A stretch of 38,287 nt of DNA. It comes from an uncultured Lachnospiraceae bacterium. Its GTDB lineage: Bacteria > Bacillota > Clostridia > Lachnospirales > Lachnospiraceae. The position numbers and the translations under genes are program-made. Below, one piece after another: positions 8,551 through 16,020 of the stretch; positions within the stretch are counted from its first letter, which is position 1; every line of letters starts with the position of its first letter. Below the pieces are notes generated by a model that was given only the letters and a program-made list of their open reading frames with translations, was not told the DNA's origin and did no database searches. The stretch spans positions 1 through 38,287 of the forward strand of contig CAJTVL010000039.1 in assembly GCA_910579425.1 (NCBI GenBank), given 5' to 3'.

Positions 8551-10161
8551 TTATCTGCCCAGCGTACTGATGATATGCTCCATCATTTCACTGATCACGT
8601 TGATGTAACGGCTGGAAGCATTGTATGCATTCTGGAACATGATCATATTGCTCATTTCCTCATCGGAAGAGGTTCCCACAATCTGTTCTCTTGCCGCCGC
8701 TATGTTATCCACTGTCATCTGCTGGTTAGTGAGGATTTCCTGGCTCACATTGCCGGATGTGGCCACCTGGGAAATCAGGTTGTCATAATAGTTGACAAAA
8801 TCCAGCTTAGTCTTCACATTGGGATTTAAGGTAAGGCTTTCTTCCTTGAAGAGATCCTTCAGCAGATCCGCCGTCTCCTGGTCAATGGTGTCGTCGTCTT
8901 TCTTAAACCCAAGAAGGGAAGGCGCCTGCTTTAATTCCCCGTTGATAATAATATTTTCTACCGTAAAGTCTCCGTTCCCGGATATGGTATTGAAGATCTG
9001 ATAAGGATTTCCGTTGGAATCCCTCATGTAGGTACTGTCAGGATTTGCAGCCGTGGCCTTATTAGCCGCATCCTCAAATATCTTATTGATCCCTGTGGTA
9101 ATGGCGTGGATAAGCTGATCAAATTCCGCCTGCACATTCATCATAATAGACTGGGAAATCTCTTTGTCATATTTATCATTCACATTGGTCAGGTCGTGAT
9201 AGGTCGCCCTGTGATCCCCTCTCACCATCAGAATTGACTTAAGCGATCCAATGTCCGTATTCATGCTGGTGGAAATGGGCTGGCTCAAATTAAAGAGCTC
9301 CGCTCCTTTGATCCCCTCCGCATCCACCTTTCCGTCTGCGTTTGGCTTTGCAAGGTGCTTCCAGTAGGGAGTGTAAAATCCGGTGTTTAAATCCGTATAT
9401 AAACAAATCTCATTGGCGGAATCCGACTTTACAAAGTCCTTCCCCTCAAATTTGATGATAATGTTTCCGTCCGCATTGGTTCTGCACTCGATGTTTGCCA
9501 TGGAAGAAAGCTCGTCGATCAGCAGGTTTCTCTCATCCCGCAGGTCGTTGGCCTTCTCCACCATACCGCCCTCGATCTTCTGAATCTCTGCATTTAGCTC
9601 GGCAATCCGCTTTCCGTAGGCATTGATGGTGTCAACCTGCTTCTTCACCTGAAGGTTCAAGTTGTCCTGATATTCTTTCAGCCCCTTGTACACTGCCTGG
9701 GAGCGGGTCACGAACTCGCTGCACCTCTGCACAAAAACACCCTGCCCCACTGCGTTGCCCGGGTCTCTGGCCAGATCCTCCACAGATTTCCACAGATTGC
9801 TGATGGAATCCGCAAAGGCTTCCCCTTCCAGCTCCTGAAAAAGATTATACACTTCATCAAAAGCACTGGTGGAAACCTCATAAAAAGCACTCCGCCCCGA
9901 TTCCCGGCGGTATGCCTTGTCAAGAAAATCATCTCTTATCTGTTTCACCTGGGTGTAGTTAACGCCAAGACCTGTCTGCTGATAAGAAATCGCAGTGGCA
10001 CTGGTAGAAAGGGTTTTGTAAATGCGGGTTCCCTGCTGCACCTGCTGCCTGGTATACCCCACCGTATCAATATTAGACATGTTATGCGCCGTGGTGTTCA
10101 GCGCATTCTGACTGGTCTGCAGTCCGCTTACTCCGATATATAAACTTCCAAACAAAGACAT
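8551..10161 (-). CDS. flgK: Hook-associated protein FlgK, first tandem paralogue
   Basis: The 536-residue product starts MSLFGSLYIGVSGLQTSQNALNTTAHNMSNIDTVGYTRQQV, a typical FlgK N-terminus, and ends with 'SSDEEMSNMIMFQNAYNASSRYINVISEMMEHI', the matching C-terminal D0 helix. It is closer to the normal FlgK length than the copy that follows 90 bases downstream and is likely the canonical HAP1. The ATG at 10161 is chosen because of the GGAG eight to nine bases upstream and because the protein then begins at the conserved SLFGSLYIG segment. A 20-residue extension upstream has no family match. It follows flgN. Confidence 0.93.
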   Translation of the reverse strand: MSLFGSLYIGVSGLQTSQNALNTTAHNMSNIDTVGYTRQQVQQGTRIYKTLSTSATAISYQQTGLGVNYTQVKQIRDDFLDKAYRRESGRSAFYEVSTSAFDEVYNLFQELEGEAFADSISNLWKSVEDLARDPGNAVGQGVFVQRCSEFVTRSQAVYKGLKEYQDNLNLQVKKQVDTINAYGKRIAELNAEIQKIEGGMVEKANDLRDERNLLIDELSSMANIECRTNADGNIIIKFEGKDFVKSDSANEICLYTDLNTGFYTPYWKHLAKPNADGKVDAEGIKGAELFNLSQPISTSMNTDIGSLKSILMVRGDHRATYHDLTNVNDKYDKEISQSIMMNVQAEFDQLIHAITTGINKIFEDAANKATAANPDSTYMRDSNGNPYQIFNTISGNGDFTVENIIINGELKQAPSLLGFKKDDDTIDQETADLLKDLFKEESLTLNPNVKTKLDFVNYYDNLISQVATSGNVSQEILTNQQMTVDNIAAAREQIVGTSSDEEMSNMIMFQNAYNASSRYINVISEMMEHIISTLGR

Positions 10162-10238
10162 ACTGACATCCTCCAACTTAATCTCAACCGGCAGAATTAT
10201 GCACCTGCACAAATCTGCCAAAAAATCCTTTTCAGGGA

Positions 10239-10757
10239 CTACTGCTTGGCATCAAAGCCTCCTGCGTCTACTCCCATGAGCGTTCCCGTATTGAATGCGC
10301 CCCTGTTGTAGTTCGCCGTCTCCGGTGCCGCTTTCATGGCCTGAAGCATGTTCATGTCGAACTCTACCATCTCAAGAGCATTCTCAATCAGGATCCTGTT
10401 CTGCTCATTCACGCTTCTCACCTTGTGGACGGCCGTGCTCAGCCGATCGTGTACTCTAGCCAGTTTCTGCTGCTCTCCGGGCCTTGCTTTCAGCATTTCA
10501 ATAAGGTCGGCAAGCATCAGTGTGTCAACATCCCTGTTAATTACGTTGGCAATATCAGCATATACTTCCTGTCTTTTTTGTTCCAGACGATTAATTTTGC
10601 TTACAACGTTTTGTTCTTCATCCGTGATTTTGGCTAAATCATCTAATCCGCCGGCTACAATGACCGACGTTTTCTTTGTCGATAACTCCAGCAAGTCCTC
10701 ATATTCCCGGCTCTCCAGATCCAGTACTTCAATCAGGTTCTCCATCAAGCTTGCCAT
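10239..10757 (-). CDS. flgN: Flagellar chaperone FlgN
   Basis: This 172-residue all-helical protein starts MASLMENLIEVLDLESREYEDLLELSTKKTSVIVAGG. The opening helix followed by the 'LDDLAKITDEEQNVVSKINRLEQKR' stretch matches the FlgN family. FlgN is the export chaperone for the hook-associated proteins FlgK and FlgL, which are encoded directly downstream. The C-terminal 30 residues are glycine/asparagine-rich and probably disordered. It begins three bases after flgM; its GAGGT ribosome site overlaps the flgM stop region, implying coupled translation. Confidence 0.9.
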   Translation of the reverse strand: MASLMENLIEVLDLESREYEDLLELSTKKTSVIVAGGLDDLAKITDEEQNVVSKINRLEQKRQEVYADIANVINRDVDTLMLADLIEMLKARPGEQQKLARVHDRLSTAVHKVRSVNEQNRILIENALEMVEFDMNMLQAMKAAPETANYNRGAFNTGTLMGVDAGGFDAKQ

Positions 10758-10760
10758 CTG

Positions 10761-11036
10761 TTACCTCAATTCTTCAAACTTCTGTATTAATTTATCTGCA
10801 AAGCTGTCCGCGCTCACCTCATAGGTTCCCGACTGGATCCTCGCTTTGATCGGCGCTACCACGTCTTCCCTGACGTCGCTGCTCTCCGCTACTGCCTTTT
10901 TCGCCCACTGTATATCCTTGCCAAGACTGGAAAGCTGCAGCTTGTCGGAAACATTCACGCTGCTTCCCACCGCCGCCTTTTTGGCTTTGTTCGTGTCGTA
11001 GAGCTTCTGTACCTGTGTATAAGCCTCTATACGCAT
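10761..11036 (-). CDS. flgM: Anti-sigma-28 factor FlgM
   Basis: The 91-residue protein begins MRIEAYTQVQKLYDTNKAKKA. It contains VNVSDKLQLSSLGKDIQWAKKAVAESSDVREDVVAPIKARIQSGTYEVSADSFADKLI, the C-terminal sigma-binding half of FlgM. FlgM holds SigD inactive until hook completion, when it is secreted or removed. The ATG at 11036 has AGGAGGAAT seven bases upstream; a longer frame from 11063 would start almost at the promoter and lacks a site. It is the first gene of its operon and, with a SigD-type promoter of its own, would form a negative feedback loop, as known for flgM in other flagellated bacteria. Confidence 0.93.
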   Translation of the reverse strand: MRIEAYTQVQKLYDTNKAKKAAVGSSVNVSDKLQLSSLGKDIQWAKKAVAESSDVREDVVAPIKARIQSGTYEVSADSFADKLIQKFEELR

Positions 11037-11074
11037 TCCGATTCCTCCTTCCGTGGATCTCATCTACATAATAA

Positions 11075-11101
11075 GTATCGGATGATTTCCCCAAGACTTT
11101 A
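11075..11101 (-). promoter_or_regulatory. SigD (sigma-28) promoter of the flgM operon
   Basis: Minus strand TAAA (11101-11098), exactly 15 bases, then TCCGATAC (11082-11075). It is the third copy of the pattern and differs from the other two only in the last base. Predicted start near 11068, about 30 bases before the flgM ATG. Confidence 0.86.
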
Positions 11102-11121
11102 GAGGAATCGAAAATTTTCAT

Positions 11122-11187
11122 AAAACAACGGCCGCCCGCATTCCCGAAAGCCAGAGGAAATCTGTCCTTTCCGGAAAGCAGGCGGCC
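11122..11187 (-). terminator. Intrinsic terminator after uraA
   Basis: Bases 11130-11144 and 11173-11187 are inverted arms (perfect GGCCGCC core, two mismatches further in), followed on the minus strand by TTGTTTT (11129-11122). It separates uraA from the flagellar operon and lies just upstream of the flgM promoter. Confidence 0.75.
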
Positions 11188-11216
11188 CAGGGCTTCCGCT
11201 TAAAAATTTTACTTTC

Positions 11217-12602
11217 TTATTTGTTCCCCTTCAGATCAGGCCGCATATCCACGCCCCGGTTCCCATCCGCCTGGGGATTGCTGCCGAAAACATAATCATT
11301 CCCGGGAAGGATGGCGTTTAATATTATTCCGGCCAGGGCGGCAATGGCCAGCCCCGTGAGAGTGATGGAGGTGGTTCCCACCATAAAGGTAAGGCCGTTG
11401 CTGAATCCCAGACCGCATACCAGAATCACCGCCGCAATGATCAGGTTTCTTGATTTGGTAAAATCCACCCTGTTCTCCACAATATTCCTGACTCCGATGG
11501 CGGAAATCATTCCGTATAGCATAAAGCTTACTCCTCCGATGATCGCGGAGGGAATGGAGCCGATGATCTCGGCCATCTTAGGAATAAAGCTGAGCACCAC
11601 CGCATAGACGGCGGCAAGCCGGATCACCTTGGGGTCATAAACCTTACTCAGTTCCAGCACGCCGGTATTTTCCCCGTAAGTCGTGTTGGCAGGTCCTCCC
11701 ACCAATGCGGAAAAGGAGGTTGCAAGACCGTCCCCCACCAAAGTCCTGTGAAGCCCCGGATTCTCGATAAAGTTTTCTCCCACCGTGGCAGAAATGGCAG
11801 ACATGTCCCCGATATGCTCCATCATAGTCGCCAGCGCGATAGGCGCCATCACCAGAATTGCCGTCAAATCAAATTTACAGAGCCGAAAAGGCGGCAGTCC
11901 CACCAGGCTGGCCGCCTGCACACCCGCAAAATCCAAAATGGCGCTTCCGTCCGGATTGGTAAAGCCAGCAGCATGGAAGCACAACGCTGCCCCGTAGGAA
12001 ATCACCACTCCCATGAGAATAGGAATAATCTTGAACATCCCTTTTCCCCAGATATTAAAAATAATGATGGTTCCCAACGCAATGATGGCAAGAAGCCAGT
12101 TGGTGGAAGCGTTGGACACCGCAGAAGGGGCCAGGGAAAGGCCAATACAGATGATCATGGGGCCCGTCACCACCGGAGGGAGGAATTTCATCACCTTTTT
12201 CACTCCCAAAAGCTTAATCACCAGCGCCAGCACCAGATAGAAAACTCCGGCCACCACAATACCGCCGCAGGCGTAGGGAAGCTTCTCCCCCATGCTCATC
12301 TCCGCAAAAATACCACTGTCAAGCTGGGCCACTGTCTGGAAACCGCCCAGAAACGCAAAAGAAGAACCTAAGAATGCAGGTATCTTCAACTTGGAGCAAA
12401 GATGAAAAAACAAAGTTCCCAGCCCCGCACAAATCAAGGTTACCTGAATCGAAAGTCCTTCTCCCTCGAAATAAACATTTACCAGAATTGGCACCAGGAT
12501 CGTCGCACCGAACATGGCGAACATGTGCTGCAATCCCAAAATCAGCATCTTGGGAATCCCCAGAGTCCTGGCATCCCGTATTGCCTCCTGCTGTTTCGTC
12601 AT
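11217..12602 (-). CDS. uraA: Uracil permease (NCS2 family)
   Basis: This 461-residue membrane protein with about 12-14 hydrophobic segments begins with a short hydrophilic tail and then GLQHMFAMFGATILVPILV, the NCS2 start motif also present in UraA/PyrP. The later segment 'EHIGDMSAISATVGENFIENPGLHRTLVGDG' carries the conserved Glu and the region after it that line the nucleobase site, and 'GPANTTYGENTGVLELSKV' matches uracil permeases rather than xanthine permeases. It imports uracil by proton symport. AGGAGG lies nine bases before the ATG. A strong vegetative promoter and a highly structured leader precede it. upp, which converts uracil to UMP, is encoded 2.7 kb away on the other strand. Confidence 0.93.
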   Translation of the reverse strand: MTKQQEAIRDARTLGIPKMLILGLQHMFAMFGATILVPILVNVYFEGEGLSIQVTLICAGLGTLFFHLCSKLKIPAFLGSSFAFLGGFQTVAQLDSGIFAEMSMGEKLPYACGGIVVAGVFYLVLALVIKLLGVKKVMKFLPPVVTGPMIICIGLSLAPSAVSNASTNWLLAIIALGTIIIFNIWGKGMFKIIPILMGVVISYGAALCFHAAGFTNPDGSAILDFAGVQAASLVGLPPFRLCKFDLTAILVMAPIALATMMEHIGDMSAISATVGENFIENPGLHRTLVGDGLATSFSALVGGPANTTYGENTGVLELSKVYDPKVIRLAAVYAVVLSFIPKMAEIIGSIPSAIIGGVSFMLYGMISAIGVRNIVENRVDFTKSRNLIIAAVILVCGLGFSNGLTFMVGTTSITLTGLAIAALAGIILNAILPGNDYVFGSNPQADGNRGVDMRPDLKGNK

Positions 12603-12629
12603 TGAATTATCCTCCTATTTTGCAATCCC

Positions 12630-12705
12630 GCTGCGGCCCTTTCTAACGGCTTATCGCAAGCGGCAGACAAATCCGCCCTTTACAATAAGCCCCTCGGGCC
12701 GCTGC
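12630..12705 (-). ncRNA. Candidate structured leader RNA of uraA
   Basis: The minus-strand leader can form three nested helices: an outer one of 10 bp with one mismatch (12705-12696 with 12639-12630), a middle one GGCTTAT/ATAAGCC (12691-12685 with 12654-12648) and an inner hairpin GGCGGA/TCTGCC with a TTTG loop (12677-12672 with 12667-12662). The fold ends just before the AGGAGG of uraA. No PyrR binding loop and no terminator T-run were seen, so control of ribosome access is more likely than attenuation. The match to a known RNA family is untested. Confidence 0.5.
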
Positions 12706-12723
12706 AATTTTTACGCTCCTATG

Positions 12724-12752
12724 AGTATACTTGCTTCAGGACATTATTACAA
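12724..12752 (-). promoter_or_regulatory. Vegetative promoter of uraA
   Basis: Minus strand -35 TTGTAA (12752-12747), 17-base spacer, -10 TATACT (12729-12724). This gives a leader of about 115 bases before the uraA ATG. Confidence 0.8.
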
Positions 12753-12793
12753 GGAAAATATGGCCGGAAAGGGTAAAATATTTCAGAAAAGCA

Positions 12794-13861
12794 TCAGGTC
12801 GCTCCGCTTTCAGCAGAGCTGCCCTCCAAAAACTCCCCCAGGCTGTGAAACACTTCCCCTTTTCTCCCCCTGGCCGGTTTCGCGTACACCATGGAATGAT
12901 AGATTGCCTCCTCCACAGCCTCCGCTGCCGCCCGGAAAAGCACATTCATCTGATTCTCCGGGAAGCACCGGATCGGGTTCAGCTCCCGCTTCCTGCTCTC
13001 CGGCATATAGTTTCCATTGGTAAACCCGATAAATACATCGCCGCTTCCATGCCCCATGTAGGAGCCGGTACGGATCAGCCCCACCGCCGAGCGCTTCAAC
13101 ACCCGCTTTAGCTGTCTGGCATCCAGCGGCACGTCCGTGGCGAGAACGATCATAATAGAGCCCTTATCCTCTGACTTTTCTTCCCGCAAGGCCTGTGCGA
13201 TTCTTTTCCCCACAGGATCACCGCAGACGGACAAGTCCTTCATCTCTCCGAAGTTGGACTGCACCAGCGCCCCCAGGGTATACTGTGTTTTCCTGAAAGG
13301 GATTCTCCGGGAGGCGGAACCGATGCCGCCCTTTAATCCGAAACACACGGTTCCTGTCCCGGCCCCCACGGCTCCCTGCTCAAATACCGTATCTGCACAG
13401 GCGATGGCCTGCAGCACCTCCTTTTCCCCCACAACCCGGCGGGTGATCCGGTTGATCCGCCAGTCATTGGTCTCTCCCACTACCGGATTGACGCTCTGCA
13501 CCTCCGTCCCTGCCTTTTCGCACTCGCCGCAGGTATAGCCCACCAGGGCATCCGCCACCTTTCCCACATTAAGGGTATTGGTGAGGGCAATCGGAGTTTC
13601 CAGGGTTCCCAGCTCCTCAATCTGCATACCGCCTACGGTCTTGCCAAAGCCGTTTAAGGCATACACTGCCGCAATCGGCTTTTTCTCAAAAATCAATCCC
13701 TCGCAGGGAAGGATCACGGTTACGCCGGTTTTGTTTTCTTCGGTCTCTATGGTGCAATGTCCCACCTTTACTCCGGGCACATCCGTTATAAGGTTATAGG
13801 GGCCGGGCTTTCCAGCGCCCACCACATAGCCGTATTCTCTGATTCCTTTCTGCGTCATCAT
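12794..13861 (-). CDS. S58 family self-processing peptidase (DmpA/BapA-like)
   Basis: The 355-residue protein begins MMTQKGIREYGYVVGAGKPG and has NLITDVPGVKVGHCT, typical of the DmpA/P1 aminopeptidase family. These Ntn-like enzymes cleave themselves before a serine that becomes the nucleophile. Here the expected site is Gly234-Ser235 in KGSIMIVLATDVPL, matching the DmpA junction. Conserved NPVVGETND and GAGTGTVCFGLKGGIG segments line the active site. Family members remove N-terminal residues, including D- or beta-amino acids, from peptides; the substrate here is unknown. The start at 13861 follows a GGGGGA; upstream in-frame sequence lacks family similarity. It lies 65 bases after a serine hydrolase gene and probably shares its transcript. 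Confidence 0.88.
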   Translation of the reverse strand: MMTQKGIREYGYVVGAGKPGPYNLITDVPGVKVGHCTIETEENKTGVTVILPCEGLIFEKKPIAAVYALNGFGKTVGGMQIEELGTLETPIALTNTLNVGKVADALVGYTCGECEKAGTEVQSVNPVVGETNDWRINRITRRVVGEKEVLQAIACADTVFEQGAVGAGTGTVCFGLKGGIGSASRRIPFRKTQYTLGALVQSNFGEMKDLSVCGDPVGKRIAQALREEKSEDKGSIMIVLATDVPLDARQLKRVLKRSAVGLIRTGSYMGHGSGDVFIGFTNGNYMPESRKRELNPIRCFPENQMNVLFRAAAEAVEEAIYHSMVYAKPARGRKGEVFHSLGEFLEGSSAESGAT

Positions 13862-13926
13862 TTCCCCCATTTCCCGACGGCTCCTTCTTGTCTTACTTTC
13901 CTGCTCCGCCGCAAAGGCTCCTTTTT

Positions 13927-14907
13927 CTATTCCCATCTCTCTGTGAACCGTATCATTTCCCCGAAATCCTCCTGCCACAGTTTCTGTGCAAGGGCAAATC
14001 CGGTTTCAAGACCCCAGAAGCTGTTGGATAAGTAAACCATTCCATCCCCTGTTTCCTTTTCCAGGAAAAACAGGCTTTTAAAATTGCCGTTGTCCCCGTA
14101 ATGCCAGAGCATTTCTTCCCGCCCCAGCCAAACGCCGCAGCCCGGACCCCAAAAGAGCCTTCGGGCATCTCCTGAGACCGGAACTCTGGGCTCTCCCATC
14201 TTTTCCAAGATCTCCTTATCCTCCCAGAGCGTCCCCAAAAAGCTGCTGTAGTCCCTCAGATTTGTATACAAGGTGTAGGCCCCATTGGGCTCCTTTTCCA
14301 GCTCTCTCACCTGATAACGGTTTCTCTGCCCCCTGCCCTGCCTGTCATAGCTCATGGCAACATTTTCCTGTGCCACATCCCGATAGCACATGGCGCTGCT
14401 TTCCATGCGGGTCTGTGGAAAAACTTCCCCCTCAAACAGCTCATCCAGCCCGGCCTGTTTCAACTCCTCCACATAGCATTGGAGACAGGTATAGCCTTCC
14501 CCTGAGTAGCCGAACCCCTCCCCCGGCGAAAAAAGAAGCTGCAGCGGCTTTTCTCCCCAGTTTTCCAGGCCACTGCTGTGGGTCAGAAGCTGCATCAGCG
14601 TGATCCCATCCGCCCCCTTTTCTCTTCGAATGGGGTAATCCGGGAGCGCCCTAAGCGGCCGGGCGTCATCCGCCAAAAGCCCCTGCCTGACCAGCAAATG
14701 CACATACCAGGCGAACACCGGCTTGGTGAGAGAGGCCGCCTCGTAGAGAGTCTGCGCCGTGACCGCCTTTTTTTCTTCCCTGTCCGAATACCCCAGATAA
14801 AGTTCCTCCCTGAGCTTTCCGCCCGCAAGAAGCCCCAGGGAAATACCGGGTATATGAAACTTGTCCATTTGCTCCTTGATCTGGTCACGGTCTATCGAAT
14901 GTAACAT
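13927..14907 (-). CDS. Beta-lactamase-family (class C-like) serine hydrolase
   Basis: The 326-residue product has the SxxK nucleophile motif (Ser59-Leu-Thr-Lys62 in YEAASLTKPV), the second motif Tyr134-Ser-Gly in EGFGYSGEGY (YxN-like, with Gly in place of Asn) and a C-terminal HYGDNG matching the H/K-x-G triad. There is no signal peptide, so it is probably cytoplasmic. Such proteins include D-aminopeptidases, esterases and penicillin-binding-protein relatives, and most are not antibiotic-inactivating enzymes. The ATG at 14907 has GAGG nearby and yields the normal start; an extension to 14970 would run into the promoter. Pairing with an S58 peptidase suggests a shared role in peptide turnover, which is an inference. 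Confidence 0.85.
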   Translation of the reverse strand: MLHSIDRDQIKEQMDKFHIPGISLGLLAGGKLREELYLGYSDREEKKAVTAQTLYEAASLTKPVFAWYVHLLVRQGLLADDARPLRALPDYPIRREKGADGITLMQLLTHSSGLENWGEKPLQLLFSPGEGFGYSGEGYTCLQCYVEELKQAGLDELFEGEVFPQTRMESSAMCYRDVAQENVAMSYDRQGRGQRNRYQVRELEKEPNGAYTLYTNLRDYSSFLGTLWEDKEILEKMGEPRVPVSGDARRLFWGPGCGVWLGREEMLWHYGDNGNFKSLFFLEKETGDGMVYLSNSFWGLETGFALAQKLWQEDFGEMIRFTERWE

Positions 14908-14938
14908 AACTGCCTCACTTCTTATTTTATACAAGATA

Positions 14939-14967
14939 AGTATACGAGATTTGGAAATAAGTGTAAA
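14939..14967 (-). promoter_or_regulatory. Vegetative promoter of the hydrolase-S58 peptidase pair
   Basis: Minus strand -35 TTTACA (14967-14962), 17 bases, -10 TATACT (14944-14939), followed by the hydrolase start about 30 bases on. It lies on the left flank of the large palindrome. Confidence 0.8.
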
Positions 14968-14988
14968 CACTTTTCACGGAGCAGAAAG

Positions 14989-15204
14989 CTATGGCCTGCC
15001 GTTACTTGTCACAGGAACGAAAGAAGCACAGCCCGGCTAACGGATCAGTTCTTAAGGAGCCCTTACAAAAACGTCGGTGCTTAACGAGGTTTTGTCGAGT
15101 TTAGCACCGTTACGTTTTTGTAGAGCGAGAGCGCGGCGACGTAGAACTGATCCGTTAGCCGGGCGTACTCTTACGTAGATGTGAAAAGCAACCGCAAGCC
15201 ACAG
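14989..15204. repeat. Approximately 216-bp imperfect palindrome between two divergent promoters
   Basis: The arms read toward one another over about 100 bases each. The core is a perfect 22-bp inverted repeat (15031-15052 with 15143-15164, core CCGGCTAACGGATCAG). Inside it, 15065-15084 pairs with 15101-15122 over 11 plus 7 bp around TACAAAAACGT and CGGTGCT. Outside it, the segments from 14989 and up to 15204 align with roughly 70 percent identity. The tip is near 15086-15099. No reading frame fills it. The shape suggests a foldback element or MITE, or a long hairpin RNA. The right end touches the upp -35 box. Confidence 0.85.
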
Positions 15205-15233
15205 TTGACTTCCATCTGAAATTGCACTACAAT
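15205..15233 (+). promoter_or_regulatory. Vegetative promoter of upp
   Basis: -35 TTGACT (15205-15210), 17-base spacer, -10 TACAAT (15228-15233). The -35 box begins at the base after the palindrome ends. Confidence 0.82.
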
Positions 15234-15286
15234 TTTATCAGACACCGCAAAGCGAAAACACACAAGAGAGGGAGGCTCTGCTGCTT

Positions 15287-15934
15287 ATGGAACATTTAGA
15301 AAACACGGAAAACGCTTATATTCTGACTCATCCGCTGATCCAGCACAAAATTTCCCGTCTACGGGATGAAAATACCGGCACCAATGAATTCCGGAAGTTG
15401 ATTGAAGAAATCGCCATGCTGATGGGCTACGAGGCCTTGGGTGACCTTCCCTTAGAAGATGTGGAGGTAAAGACGCCTATCGAAACCTGCATGACGCCCA
15501 TGATCTCCGGCAAAAAGATGGCCGTGGTTCCCATCCTGCGGGCCGGCCTTGGGATGGTGAACGGTATCCTGGCTCTCGTGCCCTCCGCCAAGGTGGGACA
15601 CATCGGTCTTTACAGGGATCCCGTAACTCACGAGCCTCATGAGTATTACTGCAAGCTCCCTGAACCCATTGATCAGAGAACAATTATCGTAGTGGATCCC
15701 ATGCTCGCCACAGGAGGCTCCGGCTCCGAAGCAGTGGATTTCATCAAGCAGCACGGCGGCAAACGCATCAAATTCATGTGTATCATCGCCGCCCCCGAAG
15801 GCCTGAAGAAACTCCATGAGGATCACCCGGACATTCAAATCTATGTGGGCCATCTGGACAGATGCTTAAACGACCATGCTTATATCTGCCCCGGCCTGGG
15901 AGATGCAGGGGATCGGATCTTCGGAACCAGATAA
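15287..15934 (+). CDS. upp: Uracil phosphoribosyltransferase
   Basis: This 215-residue enzyme converts uracil and PRPP to UMP in the cytoplasm. Family landmarks are THPLIQHKISRLRDENTGTNEFR at the N-terminus, VPILRAGLGMVNG, the PRPP loop VVDPMLATGGSGSEAVDFI and the C-terminal uracil-binding YICPGLGDAGDRIFGT. Length is within a few residues of other UPRTases. A GAGGGAGG site lies about 12 bases before the ATG, slightly far. It is monocistronic, with its own promoter and terminator. With uraA it makes a complete uracil salvage route. Confidence 0.97.
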   Translation: MEHLENTENAYILTHPLIQHKISRLRDENTGTNEFRKLIEEIAMLMGYEALGDLPLEDVEVKTPIETCMTPMISGKKMAVVPILRAGLGMVNGILALVPSAKVGHIGLYRDPVTHEPHEYYCKLPEPIDQRTIIVVDPMLATGGSGSEAVDFIKQHGGKRIKFMCIIAAPEGLKKLHEDHPDIQIYVGHLDRCLNDHAYICPGLGDAGDRIFGTR

Positions 15935-15970
15935 CGCTCTTAAAGCAGGCGCCGCCGGGCGCACCATACC

Positions 15971-16015
15971 AAAGAACGGATGACACGCTCACAGCGCACC
16001 ATCCGTTCTTTTTTT
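15971..16015 (+). terminator. Intrinsic terminator of upp
   Basis: Perfect 12-bp arms AAAGAACGGATG / CATCCGTTCTTT (15971-15982 and 16000-16011) followed by an uninterrupted T-run to 16015. On the opposite strand the T-run is poor, so it mainly serves upp; no separate terminator was found for the converging mgl operon. Confidence 0.92.
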
Positions 16016-16020
16016 GTCAT

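Noticed and set aside
11748..12371. 207-codon plus-strand ORF rich in His/Arg/Gln
   Set aside because: Antisense to uraA; composition is typical of the reverse reading of membrane-protein codons.
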